Virus record (IMG/VR): IMGVR_UViG_3300042463_000293
Location: 1-52,749 of that record
Reading direction: 5' to 3' (one strand)
DNA: 52,749 bases
DNA from: a virus
The notes under the pieces are model-generated. The model was not told the DNA's origin, did not search any database, and worked only from the letters and a program-made list of their open reading frames with translations. The first letter of the stretch is position 1, and each line of letters opens with the position of its first letter. The translations under genes and the position numbers were made by a program. Below, piece after piece: positions 25,960-34,954 of the stretch.

Positions 25960-27216
25960 TTAAAATCTTTTAAACATGTTGTTACCACCTGTTCTTGAGA
26001 CTGTGTTGTTTGATCCTGTTTTTCTAGTCTGTGCTCTCTCTTCATGTGGAATAGATGAAGCAATTTTTTTACCTTCTTCAGTCTTTAACATTCTTACAGT
26101 TTTTTCAGTAGCAATCTTAGTACCTTGATCTTTAATCTTATTTTTATACCCTTCTGGATCTGCTAATAGCCAAAGAGCTTCAGCAATAAGATCATGTCTT
26201 GGTTCTACAAACTGATACTTTTCTAATAAGTGTCCAAGTAAGTTAGTAGGTTTACCTGATATAGAAGGATAAGCTGGTTGAACTAATCCACTGTATAACA
26301 TGTTTTGTACTTTCTTATCTAGTTTAACACCATCTAATTCACCTACTGATAATACGTTATATACATTATCTGTATATACTTTAGCAGCTTGTACTTGTTG
26401 TTCTTTTTTGTTTTCCTGTTCAGCAAGTTTTCTAGATACAATCTCTTCTTGCATTCTATCTAACTTAGGTTTAAACTGTCTAGCTTTTTGTCCTAACTTA
26501 TCTACATCTGCCCAGTCTTCAATCTCTGACTCTATTTCTTCTGGTGTACCAAAATTAGTAGCATAAAGATATTGTCTTGCAATTTCTGCTTGATGATTCT
26601 CATCATCTGCATCAAGTTCAAATACTTCTTCTACTTGAGCAAGAGTTCTGAATAAACCTTTAAGATCTTGTCCACCATCTGCTACATACTTAGCTGCAGT
26701 TTTCAATTCATCAGGTAATGCATTAAAGAAATCTTTAGGAGCTGCCTCTTTAATCTTTCTTTCTTTCTCTTGAAAGTTGGCTTCAAATAACTCTCTAAAG
26801 TCTTTAGTAGTATAATCTTCTAAATCTTTATCATCATCAAATCCAAATAGAGTACCCTCTTCTATCATCTTAGCTGCTAACTCATGAAGACCTGACTTAT
26901 CTATCTTTGGTCTTCCTTTGTTACCTGCATCTTCTTCCTGAGCAATAAGTCCATCTAACTCATCAATAGTTTCTTGGACTTCTTCCTTAGTAATAGTTTG
27001 CTCTGCTGTATCTGGTTTACTTGTTACACCAGTTTTACTGTCAAGGAACTCATAATCAGTTTTTTTATCCTTAGTAAAAAGAGATTTCTTTTCCTCTTCT
27101 TCTTCTTCTGGTAGCATCACGTTTTCTGCTCCAGGCATTCCAAATAATTCATCCAAGTTTACATCTACTTGTGATACGGTAGTGCTTTCTTGTGTTGCTT
27201 GTTCTTCAGTATTCAT
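25960..27216 (-). CDS. Scaffolding protein candidate
   Basis: This 418-aa, strongly acidic, largely helical protein lies between the portal and the capsid gene. Residues 1-45 are acidic (LPEEEEEEKKS). Later segments include KEEVQETIDELDGLIAQEED and a long coiled-coil stretch at about residues 235-280 (RMQEEIVSRKLAEQENKKEQ). The C-terminus is basic (TRKTGSNNTVSRTGGNNMFK). An acidic coiled-coil protein with a basic tail in this position is the usual form of a phage scaffold. The basic tail would contact the capsid inner surface. No protease motif is visible. The assignment rests on composition and position. Confidence 0.65.
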   Translation of the reverse strand: MNTEEQATQESTTVSQVDVNLDELFGMPGAENVMLPEEEEEEKKSLFTKDKKTDYEFLDSKTGVTSKPDTAEQTITKEEVQETIDELDGLIAQEEDAGNKGRPKIDKSGLHELAAKMIEEGTLFGFDDDKDLEDYTTKDFRELFEANFQEKERKIKEAAPKDFFNALPDELKTAAKYVADGGQDLKGLFRTLAQVEEVFELDADDENHQAEIARQYLYATNFGTPEEIESEIEDWADVDKLGQKARQFKPKLDRMQEEIVSRKLAEQENKKEQQVQAAKVYTDNVYNVLSVGELDGVKLDKKVQNMLYSGLVQPAYPSISGKPTNLLGHLLEKYQFVEPRHDLIAEALWLLADPEGYKNKIKDQGTKIATEKTVRMLKTEEGKKIASSIPHEERAQTRKTGSNNTVSRTGGNNMFKRF

Positions 27217-27269
27217 ATGTTGGTTTTTATGTTACTATAAATAATATAGTTATTTTAATGCAAATAAAC

Positions 27270-27284
27270 TTCTAAAATTTAGAA
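27270..27284. repeat. Inverted repeat in portal-scaffold intergenic gap
   Basis: TTCTAAA and TTTAGAA form a 15-nt near-perfect palindrome with a one-base centre. It sits inside the 113-nt gap between the scaffold start and the portal stop, the longest gap in the head module. It could be an RNA-processing or binding site. It lacks a following T-run and is unlikely to be a terminator. Confidence 0.3.
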
Positions 27285-27329
27285 TAGTGCAATTTTATTT
27301 TTTCATTTTTGGCATTATATGGCTAACTA

Positions 27330-30080
27330 TTATTTTTTGTTATCAGATTTTCCTTTAACATCATATTTATTTTTGTTTTCTCTGGCTACTTGTAATTGTT
27401 TATCAGCAATATTTTGTTGAACCATAAGTTTTTCTCTTTCTAATTCTGCTTTTTGATTATTGCTAGAAGTCCTATTAGATTCTTTTTGTCTCTCTAAACT
27501 CATTTGACTAGTAAACTGTTCTGAGTTTTGTATCTCTTTTAAAGTATCATTGTAATCAGATTGTTGATTTTGATTAATATCTTGTGTAGCACCAAACCCA
27601 GCGGACCTAATTTCAGCAACAAGTATATCTCTCTGTCTATCTTTCTCTCCTTTAATGTCCTCAAATTCTCTTTTAAGTTTTTCATCTTGAGCTTTTGCTT
27701 GTAATGCTTGATCTTGCATATCTTGTTGATGTTTCATTTCTGCATCTTTCTGTGCTTTAATTTTTTGCTCAGAATCTTTAAGCACACTGTTTAATTCAGA
27801 TATACTTTCTGATTGCATTAATTTTCCTAAGTCATATATTGAAGCTCCTGTAGTATTATTAGATATAGCCATGTTTTTCAATTGCTCTAATACTGCTCTA
27901 TAGTTGGCTTTAGTAGTTGCAAATATATTAAGATCTCTCATTAATAAATCTGTACCATTAATCTGGAAGTTTACTTTTTCATCTGCAGAAGTCATATATG
28001 ATAATCTTGCAGAAGGTTTAGTAGATTGATAAAACTGTGCAAGATCTGTTCTCATCTGATGTACTCTTGGCATTAAGTAATCTGAGTGTTGTATAAAGTA
28101 CATTTCTGTTTGAGCATAAGATGATCCAACTGCTTGTTCTACACCTGTTGCAGTTTGTTGAGATAACTGTTGACCCATTCTTTGAGGATTAATACCTATA
28201 ACTTCATATGCTTGTTGTTTCATATATGTAGCTAATTGTATTCTTGACATCAACCTGTTAGTCTGTTCTAGGTCTAATTTCTGAAAGTGTTGGAAGTTAA
28301 GAGCATTCTCTGTATTAGTAATACTGGTATCTAAAGGAAGCATCTGAAAATTCTTCATTGCTACATAAGCTTTAGCTAAATTGTTTTTACCCCAGTCTTC
28401 ACCCATAGAGTGTCTTGGTAATGCATTCTGATCTAATAAGATAACTGTACCTAATTCATCTACTAAAATATCTGCTATTTGATTATTGACAATGTTATAT
28501 CCTATTTGAAAAGGTTTCATTAAATCTATTAATGCAGTTGACTTAGTATTTCTATCTGAGAATACTGCACCTTCTACTGGTAGTTTACATCCGTATAAAC
28601 TATTATCACCTTTAAATTGAAATCTAAGTGGTCCTATGTTTTGTTTATCAATACCAATATATAAAGGAGTAAATCCACCAGGGTTATTCATACCCCAGAA
28701 AGAAGGAATGTTTGGTCCAACTTTAATACCACCCCATACCTCATTAATCCAAATCCAGTCTATATGCTCACCATATACAATATTGTCTTTAGTTTTATTT
28801 TTAAAGAGTCTTGTATCATACACGGGTGAGTCTGTTACTTTGTAGTCTTCAGTAATAATTTCTGTAATTACTTCACCTGAGTCAGTAACTTTAGTTAAGT
28901 GACCTACTTTTCTTTGAGATTTCCAATATGCTGTAGTTACTCTTAATAAATATGCAGTACCTTGATCATAATAATCTTCTCCTTCTCTAAGTATATAATT
29001 AACAATGTCTCCTCCGTTGAATATACTATTAGCTGCTGCAGTAGAATATTGTCTAAATCCTAATGAAGGCATGTTAGTATTCCATTCATGTGATTTAGTA
29101 GCATCATAAAATGATCCGTCATTTTGAGTACCACCAATGTTATATCCTGCTGATCTGATAGGATAGATAGCTTCTAATGATGCCATCTGATCTTCATTCA
29201 TCATATATCCATACTTATCAATAACATCTGCTACAGTTAACATGTCAGTTTTACCAACCCAATTAGATTGAGATATATATCTTGCATCAGGAGACTTGTG
29301 ATAAAATGTAAGTACAGGATTCCATAATTCTACATCATAATCATCTTCCATCATACGCATATGCCAGAACTCTCTGTCTGTAATAAGCATATCTCTAAAA
29401 CCTCTTTCTTCTAACTCATCCATTCTGAATCTTTCAGTATCTACTTCATGTTGATGAGAAGCCCATTGTTCTACTATAGATCTGTAATCCTTTTTAAAGA
29501 ATTTTTCTATTTCAGGTAATGTTTTAAGTTTTTCTGGATTTAATTGTTCTTGTGCTTCTGGAGATTCTGGATTAAGACCTTGCTCAATTAATGCAGATGT
29601 TATCTTCATCTGTGCATCTTGCATTAATGTATCTTCTACCATTTGTCTTTTTTGCTCCATCATATCATTATATGATCCTTCATCAACAGCACGGTATGTT
29701 AACTTACTTGATCTTTTAGCAAATTCAGCTACAAGAACATTAATTACATTAGGTATAATTGGATAAAATTTAAGTTCAAGTGCAGAAGAATCTTCTTTAG
29801 TAAGAGTTTCAATTATATCTCTATAATCATTATCTTCCTCTACAATGTAATCAGACTTATCAATAACACCTTTAGCTAACTTATAATTTTTCATTAACCT
29901 ACGGGCATTTCTTTTAATCTGTTTAAGACCATTCCACTCTAACCAGTCAAGATTCCAAGCTGCCCACTTATCATCTTTTTCTGCTTTAGGAATAAACTGT
30001 AAAGGTTGAGTTATACTACCTAACCTGTTATGTTCTGTCTTTGCTCCTTTTTTTAACTGTAGTGCATTATATACTTGCAT
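27330..30080 (-). CDS. Portal protein
   Basis: At 916 residues this is long for a portal but usual for crAss-like phages. Characteristic segments include KLAKGVIDKSDYIVEEDNDY near the N-terminus and EHIDWIWINEVWGGIKVGPN in the middle. A later helical region has AYVAMKNFQMLPLDTSITNT, then MSRIQLATYMKQQAYEVIGI and the QQTATGVEQAVGSSYAQTE segment. The last ~130 residues form a Gln/Lys/Glu-rich coiled coil, presumably the barrel or an internal extension. The gene starts 6 nt after the terminase stop and precedes the scaffold candidate. A dodecameric ring at one capsid vertex is the known role of the family. Confidence 0.88.
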   Translation of the reverse strand: MQVYNALQLKKGAKTEHNRLGSITQPLQFIPKAEKDDKWAAWNLDWLEWNGLKQIKRNARRLMKNYKLAKGVIDKSDYIVEEDNDYRDIIETLTKEDSSALELKFYPIIPNVINVLVAEFAKRSSKLTYRAVDEGSYNDMMEQKRQMVEDTLMQDAQMKITSALIEQGLNPESPEAQEQLNPEKLKTLPEIEKFFKKDYRSIVEQWASHQHEVDTERFRMDELEERGFRDMLITDREFWHMRMMEDDYDVELWNPVLTFYHKSPDARYISQSNWVGKTDMLTVADVIDKYGYMMNEDQMASLEAIYPIRSAGYNIGGTQNDGSFYDATKSHEWNTNMPSLGFRQYSTAAANSIFNGGDIVNYILREGEDYYDQGTAYLLRVTTAYWKSQRKVGHLTKVTDSGEVITEIITEDYKVTDSPVYDTRLFKNKTKDNIVYGEHIDWIWINEVWGGIKVGPNIPSFWGMNNPGGFTPLYIGIDKQNIGPLRFQFKGDNSLYGCKLPVEGAVFSDRNTKSTALIDLMKPFQIGYNIVNNQIADILVDELGTVILLDQNALPRHSMGEDWGKNNLAKAYVAMKNFQMLPLDTSITNTENALNFQHFQKLDLEQTNRLMSRIQLATYMKQQAYEVIGINPQRMGQQLSQQTATGVEQAVGSSYAQTEMYFIQHSDYLMPRVHQMRTDLAQFYQSTKPSARLSYMTSADEKVNFQINGTDLLMRDLNIFATTKANYRAVLEQLKNMAISNNTTGASIYDLGKLMQSESISELNSVLKDSEQKIKAQKDAEMKHQQDMQDQALQAKAQDEKLKREFEDIKGEKDRQRDILVAEIRSAGFGATQDINQNQQSDYNDTLKEIQNSEQFTSQMSLERQKESNRTSSNNQKAELEREKLMVQQNIADKQLQVARENKNKYDVKGKSDNKK

Positions 30081-30086
30081 ATTCTT

Positions 30087-32291
30087 TTATTTTAAATTTT
30101 TAAATGGTGATCTGTTAAATTTTTGATTTTCACCTAATCCACTTCTACCCATATGTCTAAAAGGACTACTCTTTAAGGTATACAAATTTTTTGAATTTTC
30201 CAATTTTTTACTTGCTTCATCTCTCACAATTCTTTTTGTGTAACCCATATTAGCTTGTTGGATTTTAAGAAATGAAACTAATGCAGAAAAAGCTACTAAC
30301 CTATCCACGTTGAGTCCATCTTGATAAGCCTGCATTTCCCTCAGTAACATTATATCCGGTATTCTTTCTACACCATAATGTATCTTTACAGTAGTACCAT
30401 CATCTTTCTGTATATGATCTATCTCTTCAGTTAAGAAATCTTGAGTATAACTGATCATATGGTTCTTAAATAGTACACCTGTATTTCTCCATCCGTATTC
30501 CTGGAATACATTTGCATTAGATCCTAAATCTTTTAAGAATACTATTTTGTTTCTTGGTACTAGATATCTTTGTTTTTTTCTTGCAATCATGTGGTTTATA
30601 AATTGAGATATATTATTCTCTACTATAGTCCATGCATTATACCATTCAATTATTAATTCTAGTCTCTCATGTGTTTTATTAATATCATCAAATCTTCCAC
30701 ACCATGCTGCTACAATTTTATCTCTTTCTATAAATGTCTCAGCCTCACCATTAGTAACCTTAGTTACTTCAACTGGAGCTTTCATTATATATATAGAACA
30801 TAGTGAGTCTGAGGTAGTTGTCTTTCCCTCTGCAACAGGGTCAATACTGCCATAGTACATACCAAATGTAGGATCTGGTACTGGTCTTTCCCATACTACT
30901 AACGTACCTGTTTTATCTTCTGTCTTCTTAGATATAGGAAACTCAGCTATTGGTAATTTATTAGTAGCTTTTACTTTTACTTTACCGGTTTCATCTCTAG
31001 ATATATCAAGAAACTCTGAAGAGTATTCTTTTTCTTCTATTCTTTTTATCTGAGCATTTACAAGATGTGGTGGGAATTTAGCCTCTTTTCTAAATGCAAA
31101 TGCCTCTTCTATATTTCTTGGATGCTGAGATACCTCAAGTTGATAATCTTTAGGTTCTTTATTTTTCTTAATTTCCTCAAAGTATTCATCTAAAGCAATT
31201 AATGCTTCTTGGACAAGTGAATTACCATAGTCATCTATATATGGTGGCATAGACCACTGTTCAGGTATAAACAATCCTGATTCTCCCCATGTATTATCTT
31301 TATCTATTAGATTAGTTTTAACTGGATATATATCATTACTGGCTGGATCAAGTATCATTTTCTTTAAAGGACCACATTGATCAAGATCCCCTACTGATCC
31401 CGCAGCAATAAATAATCCTGTAGTAATCATACCAGACTTAAGTGCTGGTTTAATATATCCAAAGGTTGTATCCATCTTGGGAGCAATTCCTGCTTCCTCA
31501 TGAAAGAAGAACTTAACCGGACCCCCTACACCATTTGTTGGATCTTTCTCAAAAGACATACCTTGCATAGTACCTTTAAGTCCTATTTCAGCTTTTCTAT
31601 CTCCTTTTCTTATCTCAATTTTTTGTTGCCACATCATTACCTTGTCTGGAGACATAGGTCTATACCATGCAGTATGTTCATTTAAGAATGCTGCATACTC
31701 AGATAAGAATTTCCAGGTACCTTTTTCATTGATATAATCTTTAAGTGACGCACCCATTTTTAAAGTAACCCCAGCTTCAAACCATAACTGATTAATAAGT
31801 TTACCTGCATGAAAGTATGAACTAGCTATCTGTCTTTTTTTAAGAATAGCTACGTGCATGTAGTTTATTTCTGCAAGTATCTCATATAAGGCCATGTGAT
31901 ATTGTGCATCTCTTATCTTAGCAAATCCAAACTTTTGCTCCTCCTTATCAAAAATAGGTAAGAAGTTTAACCACATATAATAATCTCTTGTAAGGAACCA
32001 AGTTTTAGATCCTGATTTAATTATTAAACCTAATCTGCATTTAGCTTTCTGGTCATCCCAATAATTAATAAAATCTTTAGATTTAAATGGAGCTACACAA
32101 TATACTTTTTCTATATTGAATTTTGTTGACTCAGATATAAATACTTTATTGCTGACATCATCAAACTCATATTCACCGGGCTCTTTAAATAATGCAAACA
32201 CAAACTCACCAAATTCTTTTCTTGTATCAAAAGATGTAGTAGTCCATGTTCCATTATCCCAGGTGGGAATATCCGTGTACATATTTTCCAT
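30087..32291 (-). CDS. terL: Terminase large subunit (TerL)
   Basis: This 734-aa protein is the packaging motor with ATPase and nuclease domains. The ATPase part shows KKRQIASSYFHAGK at residues 151-164 in the Walker A place, with the usual Gly-Lys replaced (the lysines sit before the RQ). KFFFHEEAG with HEE at 264-266 is the Walker B/catalytic Glu. The RNase H-like nuclease part begins YYGSIDPVAEGKTTTSDSL, with D484 as the first metal-binding acid. KIVFLKDLGSN and NWAPDIMLLREM-like text (ERIPDIMLLREMQAYQ) lie in the C-terminal part. The gene lies 6 nt before the portal gene and 2 nt after the 171-aa gene. Size and motifs fit Crassvirales TerL. Confidence 0.9.
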   Translation of the reverse strand: MENMYTDIPTWDNGTWTTTSFDTRKEFGEFVFALFKEPGEYEFDDVSNKVFISESTKFNIEKVYCVAPFKSKDFINYWDDQKAKCRLGLIIKSGSKTWFLTRDYYMWLNFLPIFDKEEQKFGFAKIRDAQYHMALYEILAEINYMHVAILKKRQIASSYFHAGKLINQLWFEAGVTLKMGASLKDYINEKGTWKFLSEYAAFLNEHTAWYRPMSPDKVMMWQQKIEIRKGDRKAEIGLKGTMQGMSFEKDPTNGVGGPVKFFFHEEAGIAPKMDTTFGYIKPALKSGMITTGLFIAAGSVGDLDQCGPLKKMILDPASNDIYPVKTNLIDKDNTWGESGLFIPEQWSMPPYIDDYGNSLVQEALIALDEYFEEIKKNKEPKDYQLEVSQHPRNIEEAFAFRKEAKFPPHLVNAQIKRIEEKEYSSEFLDISRDETGKVKVKATNKLPIAEFPISKKTEDKTGTLVVWERPVPDPTFGMYYGSIDPVAEGKTTTSDSLCSIYIMKAPVEVTKVTNGEAETFIERDKIVAAWCGRFDDINKTHERLELIIEWYNAWTIVENNISQFINHMIARKKQRYLVPRNKIVFLKDLGSNANVFQEYGWRNTGVLFKNHMISYTQDFLTEEIDHIQKDDGTTVKIHYGVERIPDIMLLREMQAYQDGLNVDRLVAFSALVSFLKIQQANMGYTKRIVRDEASKKLENSKNLYTLKSSPFRHMGRSGLGENQKFNRSPFKNLK

Positions 32292-32293
32292 AA

Positions 32294-32809
32294 TTAACTA
32301 TCATAAGATAAACCAATTCCTCCTCTAACTTTACTAGATTGCTCTTCCTGTAAATCTTTATATACTCCTTTAAAAGAAGCTCTAATAAGATCAAAGTTTT
32401 TTGCTGCAGCTACAAGTGAGTTTATATTACCATCTCTTCCTGCAGTAATTGGAGTAGTCTCCATATATCTAGCTAATCTATCTAACATAGATGCCATACC
32501 TTTATATGCTCTATATGTAGGAGTTTCATATAATCTTTGACAAAATACTAATGCTTGATGTATTGTTTTATCCTCAGTAGAAAATTCAGCTTTAATCTCA
32601 GCTAGAATTAAATCTTCTTTATCTATCTCTGGTGTGTGAAAAAATGGATTCATATCAGGATTAGGACATGTCATATAAAACAAGTACTGGTATATCTTAA
32701 TGTAGTTTTCCGGATATTCATCCATAACATCCTTAAGTGCATGTAGTGTATAACAATGTTCAGTTGGTATTACTACATTATTTTGTACATCAAATAGTTT
32801 TATTAACAT
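32294..32809 (-). CDS. Conserved gene ahead of terL, small-terminase candidate
   Basis: This 171-aa mostly helical protein starts MLIKLFDVQNNVVIPTEHCY. It contains NYIKIYQYLFYMTCPNPDMN, a central acidic segment (DKEDLILAEIKAEFSTED) and a basic helical end (NFDLIRASFKGVYKDLQEEQ). It sits 2 nt upstream of terL. Small terminase subunits usually occupy this place and are small helical proteins, but I see no clear helix-turn-helix, so the call is positional. Alternatively it is one of the conserved crAss genes of unknown function. Confidence 0.45.
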   Translation of the reverse strand: MLIKLFDVQNNVVIPTEHCYTLHALKDVMDEYPENYIKIYQYLFYMTCPNPDMNPFFHTPEIDKEDLILAEIKAEFSTEDKTIHQALVFCQRLYETPTYRAYKGMASMLDRLARYMETTPITAGRDGNINSLVAAAKNFDLIRASFKGVYKDLQEEQSSKVRGGIGLSYDS

Positions 32810-32811
32810 GT

Positions 32812-33618
32812 TTATAATGATTTAATTATAGCTATAACTTCTTCTTTTAAATATGGTATCTCCATTGGTATTACTTGTTTAATTTCCGGATCTCCTTGAT
32901 CAGTATATTTAGTAATAGGATACCCCCATTCATCTACTCCATCTAAGTCAAATGTAACATGATGTATAAACAGTTTACCTGGTTTTAATTTTGGGTTATG
33001 TTTCAACATAATATACATATATATACTTAATTGTAGTGCATAGTGGTTAAAATTACAATCATCCAAATGTGATACAGGGTCCTGTAATTTGTCACTAATC
33101 CCATCCCAATCCTTATATGATTCAACATCAATCTTCTTATTTGTCTTATAATCAATGATATTAATTTTATCATTAACTACTTCTACTAAATCTGATTGAC
33201 CACATATACCTGCAGACTTTAAATAAACCATATGTTCAGGATATACACCTTGTTCTAATTTTTGAGAAGGAGCATACTTTAAATTGTTTACTTCAGGTAC
33301 CGGAGTTATTATTGGTATTATCACACCATCTACTTCTAATGAAGATAGACTGCATAGATCTGATTCTCTTTGATTATGATAAAAGGTCCCTAATGATGTA
33401 GCTCTTAGTGCTTCATTATCCCAGATTTCAATTATTTTTTCTGGTGCTATACCAAACCATTTTGATTTTTTTTGTTTAGAGCATTTAGCAGCTATTTTAA
33501 CTTTATCAAATGGCTTTTTTAATTTTGATATAAGACTTGTTACACTAGTCCATTTGATAGATTCTTCACCTTCAATACTAGTATAACTATGGTCATCTGC
33601 TTTAAATACTATACTCAT
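32812..33618 (-). CDS. PD-(D/E)XK nuclease (RecB/Cas4-like)
   Basis: This 268-aa protein carries the PD-(D/E)XK core. GICGQSDLVEV gives D143, and after 12 residues INIIDYKTNK supplies D156 and K158. An upstream GTFYHNQRE segment provides the conserved helix with His, and a downstream NHYALQLSIYMYIMLKHNP supplies the QLxxYxxxL helix typical of RecB/Cas4-type nucleases. No Fe-S cysteine set is evident. It overlaps the 104-aa gene by 4 nt (ATGA) and lies 2 nt before the 171-aa gene. Nucleases of this type near terL may process replication intermediates before packaging; the exact role is inferred. Confidence 0.82.
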   Translation of the reverse strand: MSIVFKADDHSYTSIEGEESIKWTSVTSLISKLKKPFDKVKIAAKCSKQKKSKWFGIAPEKIIEIWDNEALRATSLGTFYHNQRESDLCSLSSLEVDGVIIPIITPVPEVNNLKYAPSQKLEQGVYPEHMVYLKSAGICGQSDLVEVVNDKINIIDYKTNKKIDVESYKDWDGISDKLQDPVSHLDDCNFNHYALQLSIYMYIMLKHNPKLKPGKLFIHHVTFDLDGVDEWGYPITKYTDQGDPEIKQVIPMEIPYLKEEVIAIIKSL

Positions 33619-33929
33619 AATTGTGCGTTTTCTATAATTGTATCAGCTAAAATAATTGATGCTTCATCATTTGATGCCAACATACTTTTAATATTATTAA
33701 CTTCTTCTTGAGTAAATTTACCTTCTAATCTAAGTATACTTAATGATAAAAACTTATTTTGAAGTTCTAATTTTTCTATTTTATTTAATAATACCTCTGT
33801 TGGAATATAAGCACTTTTATTACTACTTGTTATTTGACTCCATATAACATTACTTGTATCAGGAGCAGCACTACCAATATGATTAGGTGCATATAGACCT
33901 TGTGCTGTTAAATTTGTTTCAGTTGTCAT
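33615..33929 (-). CDS. Small coiled-coil protein, function unknown
   Basis: This 104-aa protein has an unstructured Asn/Ser/Ala-rich first half (GLYAPNHIGSAAPDTSNVIW). A predicted coiled coil follows: VLLNKIEKLELQNKFLSLSI, then ILRLEGKFTQEEVNNIKSML. It lies 2 nt before the end of the Zn-cluster gene and overlaps the nuclease gene by 4 nt. I recognise no family. The layout, a disordered N-terminus plus an oligomerising helix, could suit an adaptor of the packaging complex, but that is speculative. Confidence 0.55.
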   Translation of the reverse strand: MTTETNLTAQGLYAPNHIGSAAPDTSNVIWSQITSSNKSAYIPTEVLLNKIEKLELQNKFLSLSILRLEGKFTQEEVNNIKSMLASNDEASIILADTIIENAQL

Positions 33930-33931
33930 AA

Positions 33932-34231
33932 TTATAATTTTTCTAGTTTATCTTCATCTTCTTCTGTGATAACTGCTTTCCATCTCAAGTCTGGACACTC
34001 TGATGATAATGATCTTGTTTTAAATGTAAGTGAGCAGCCACATAAATTACAACATGGTTGCGTCCCTGGCATTACACATGATGAACCTTTAGTATCTTTT
34101 CTTACACACATATTACATAATTCCATTCTATCTGCTGCAATCTTTTCTACAAAGGCATCTCTTATTACAGAATTTTTAATACCCTCCATAATTTGCTTTC
34201 TATTATGCCAAATCTTCTCCAGTTTTCCCAT
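33932..34231 (-). CDS. Small Cys-cluster (Zn-binding) protein
   Basis: This 99-aa protein has a basic N-terminal helix and a Cys cluster: LCNMCVRKDTKGSSCVMPG, then QPCCNLCGCSLTFKTRS, then ECPD. The CxxC, C, CCxxCGC and C pattern resembles a compact Zn ribbon or double knuckle. The C-terminus (WKAVITEEDEDKLEKL) is acidic. Its start overlaps the end of the IHF-like gene by 28 nt in another frame. Small Cys-cluster proteins like this are frequent in Bacteroidetes phages between lysis and packaging genes. Function unknown. Confidence 0.65.
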   Translation of the reverse strand: MGKLEKIWHNRKQIMEGIKNSVIRDAFVEKIAADRMELCNMCVRKDTKGSSCVMPGTQPCCNLCGCSLTFKTRSLSSECPDLRWKAVITEEDEDKLEKL

Positions 34232-34589
34232 CTGCTTTGTCTTTTAAAAATTTATCTTTAATTTCTTTATCTGCTTTTAGCATTTTATCTGCTTTCTCCA
34301 ATAATATAACTTTAGCCTCTATTCTTTTCTTATAGTTATAATTGGCCATAGTATCCGTATTTAGTGTTTCAATACTATTATGATACTTATCCAAGAGTGC
34401 AGTAACTAATCTAGGTTTAATAGACATGATTCCTAAACCATCTAAGTTTATTCTGATATGATTTAACTCAGTTAAGTTTTTTCTTATCTCTTTATAGTAG
34501 AAAGTCATAAAATTATCTACAAGTGTTTCTGAGATATTTAAATCTTCAGCAACTTGTTTGTATAATGTATTAGGTTTTTTTGGGATCAT
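34203..34589 (-). CDS. HU/IHF-like DNA-binding protein
   Basis: In this 128-aa protein the first 60 residues follow the HU/IHF pattern. LYKQVAEDLNISETLVDNF is the helix-turn-helix dimer part, FYYKEIRKNLTELNHI is the second helix, and RINLDGLGIMSIKPR is the start of the beta arm (xIxLxGLGxxxxxPR). The rest is a Lys/Glu-rich helical tail (KADKMLKADKEIKDKFLKDK). Crassvirales carry conserved IHF-like genes near the packaging genes, consistent with this place. It probably bends DNA during packaging or replication. It overlaps the 120-aa gene by 4 nt (ATGA). Confidence 0.7.
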   Translation of the reverse strand: MIPKKPNTLYKQVAEDLNISETLVDNFMTFYYKEIRKNLTELNHIRINLDGLGIMSIKPRLVTALLDKYHNSIETLNTDTMANYNYKKRIEAKVILLEKADKMLKADKEIKDKFLKDKADGKTGEDLA

Positions 34590-34948
34590 CTTCCTAAAAA
34601 TTTATAATCTAATAATATATCTCCTTCTGTTTGTACTTGCAAGGTAGGATTTAATCTAATGAGTTTTTTATCTACATCATCTTTAATTACTAACATTGTT
34701 TTCATTGCTTTATTAACTGCATTTCTAACTGTTTGTGGTGACTTAAATATCATCTGTTCTTCAGAAGAAGCATCATAACAAAAATGAGTTAATTCAATAG
34801 GTCCTGACATGCTCAACAATGTTAAACAGTTTAAGTCAGAATCACTCACCACTATATGATTAATATAGCAGTGAGATAATATCTGAAACTTAACAATTTC
34901 CCATTTTGGCATTACAGCACGTTTCTGTACTTGATTTACTAATGCCAT
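34586..34948 (-). CDS. Conserved small crAss-like protein, winged-helix candidate
   Basis: This 120-aa protein starts MALVNQVQKRAVMPKWEIVK. It has a helical core with NCLTLLSMSGPIELTHFC, then IFKSPQTVRNAVNKAMKTML, and ends with a beta hairpin ILLDYKFLGR. The order helix-helix-helix (SPQTVRNAVNK as recognition-like helix) then strands resembles a winged helix, suggesting a DNA-binding or replication-associated role, but without certainty. It is coupled to the IHF-like gene by an ATGA overlap and follows the 91-aa gene by 6 nt. Confidence 0.55.
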   Translation of the reverse strand: MALVNQVQKRAVMPKWEIVKFQILSHCYINHIVVSDSDLNCLTLLSMSGPIELTHFCYDASSEEQMIFKSPQTVRNAVNKAMKTMLVIKDDVDKKLIRLNPTLQVQTEGDILLDYKFLGR

Positions 34949-34954
34949 AAGTTC

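Noticed and set aside
27270-27284. Palindrome before the scaffold gene as a terminator
   Set aside because: The stem is A/T-rich with a one-base loop and no following T-run; listed only as a low-confidence repeat.
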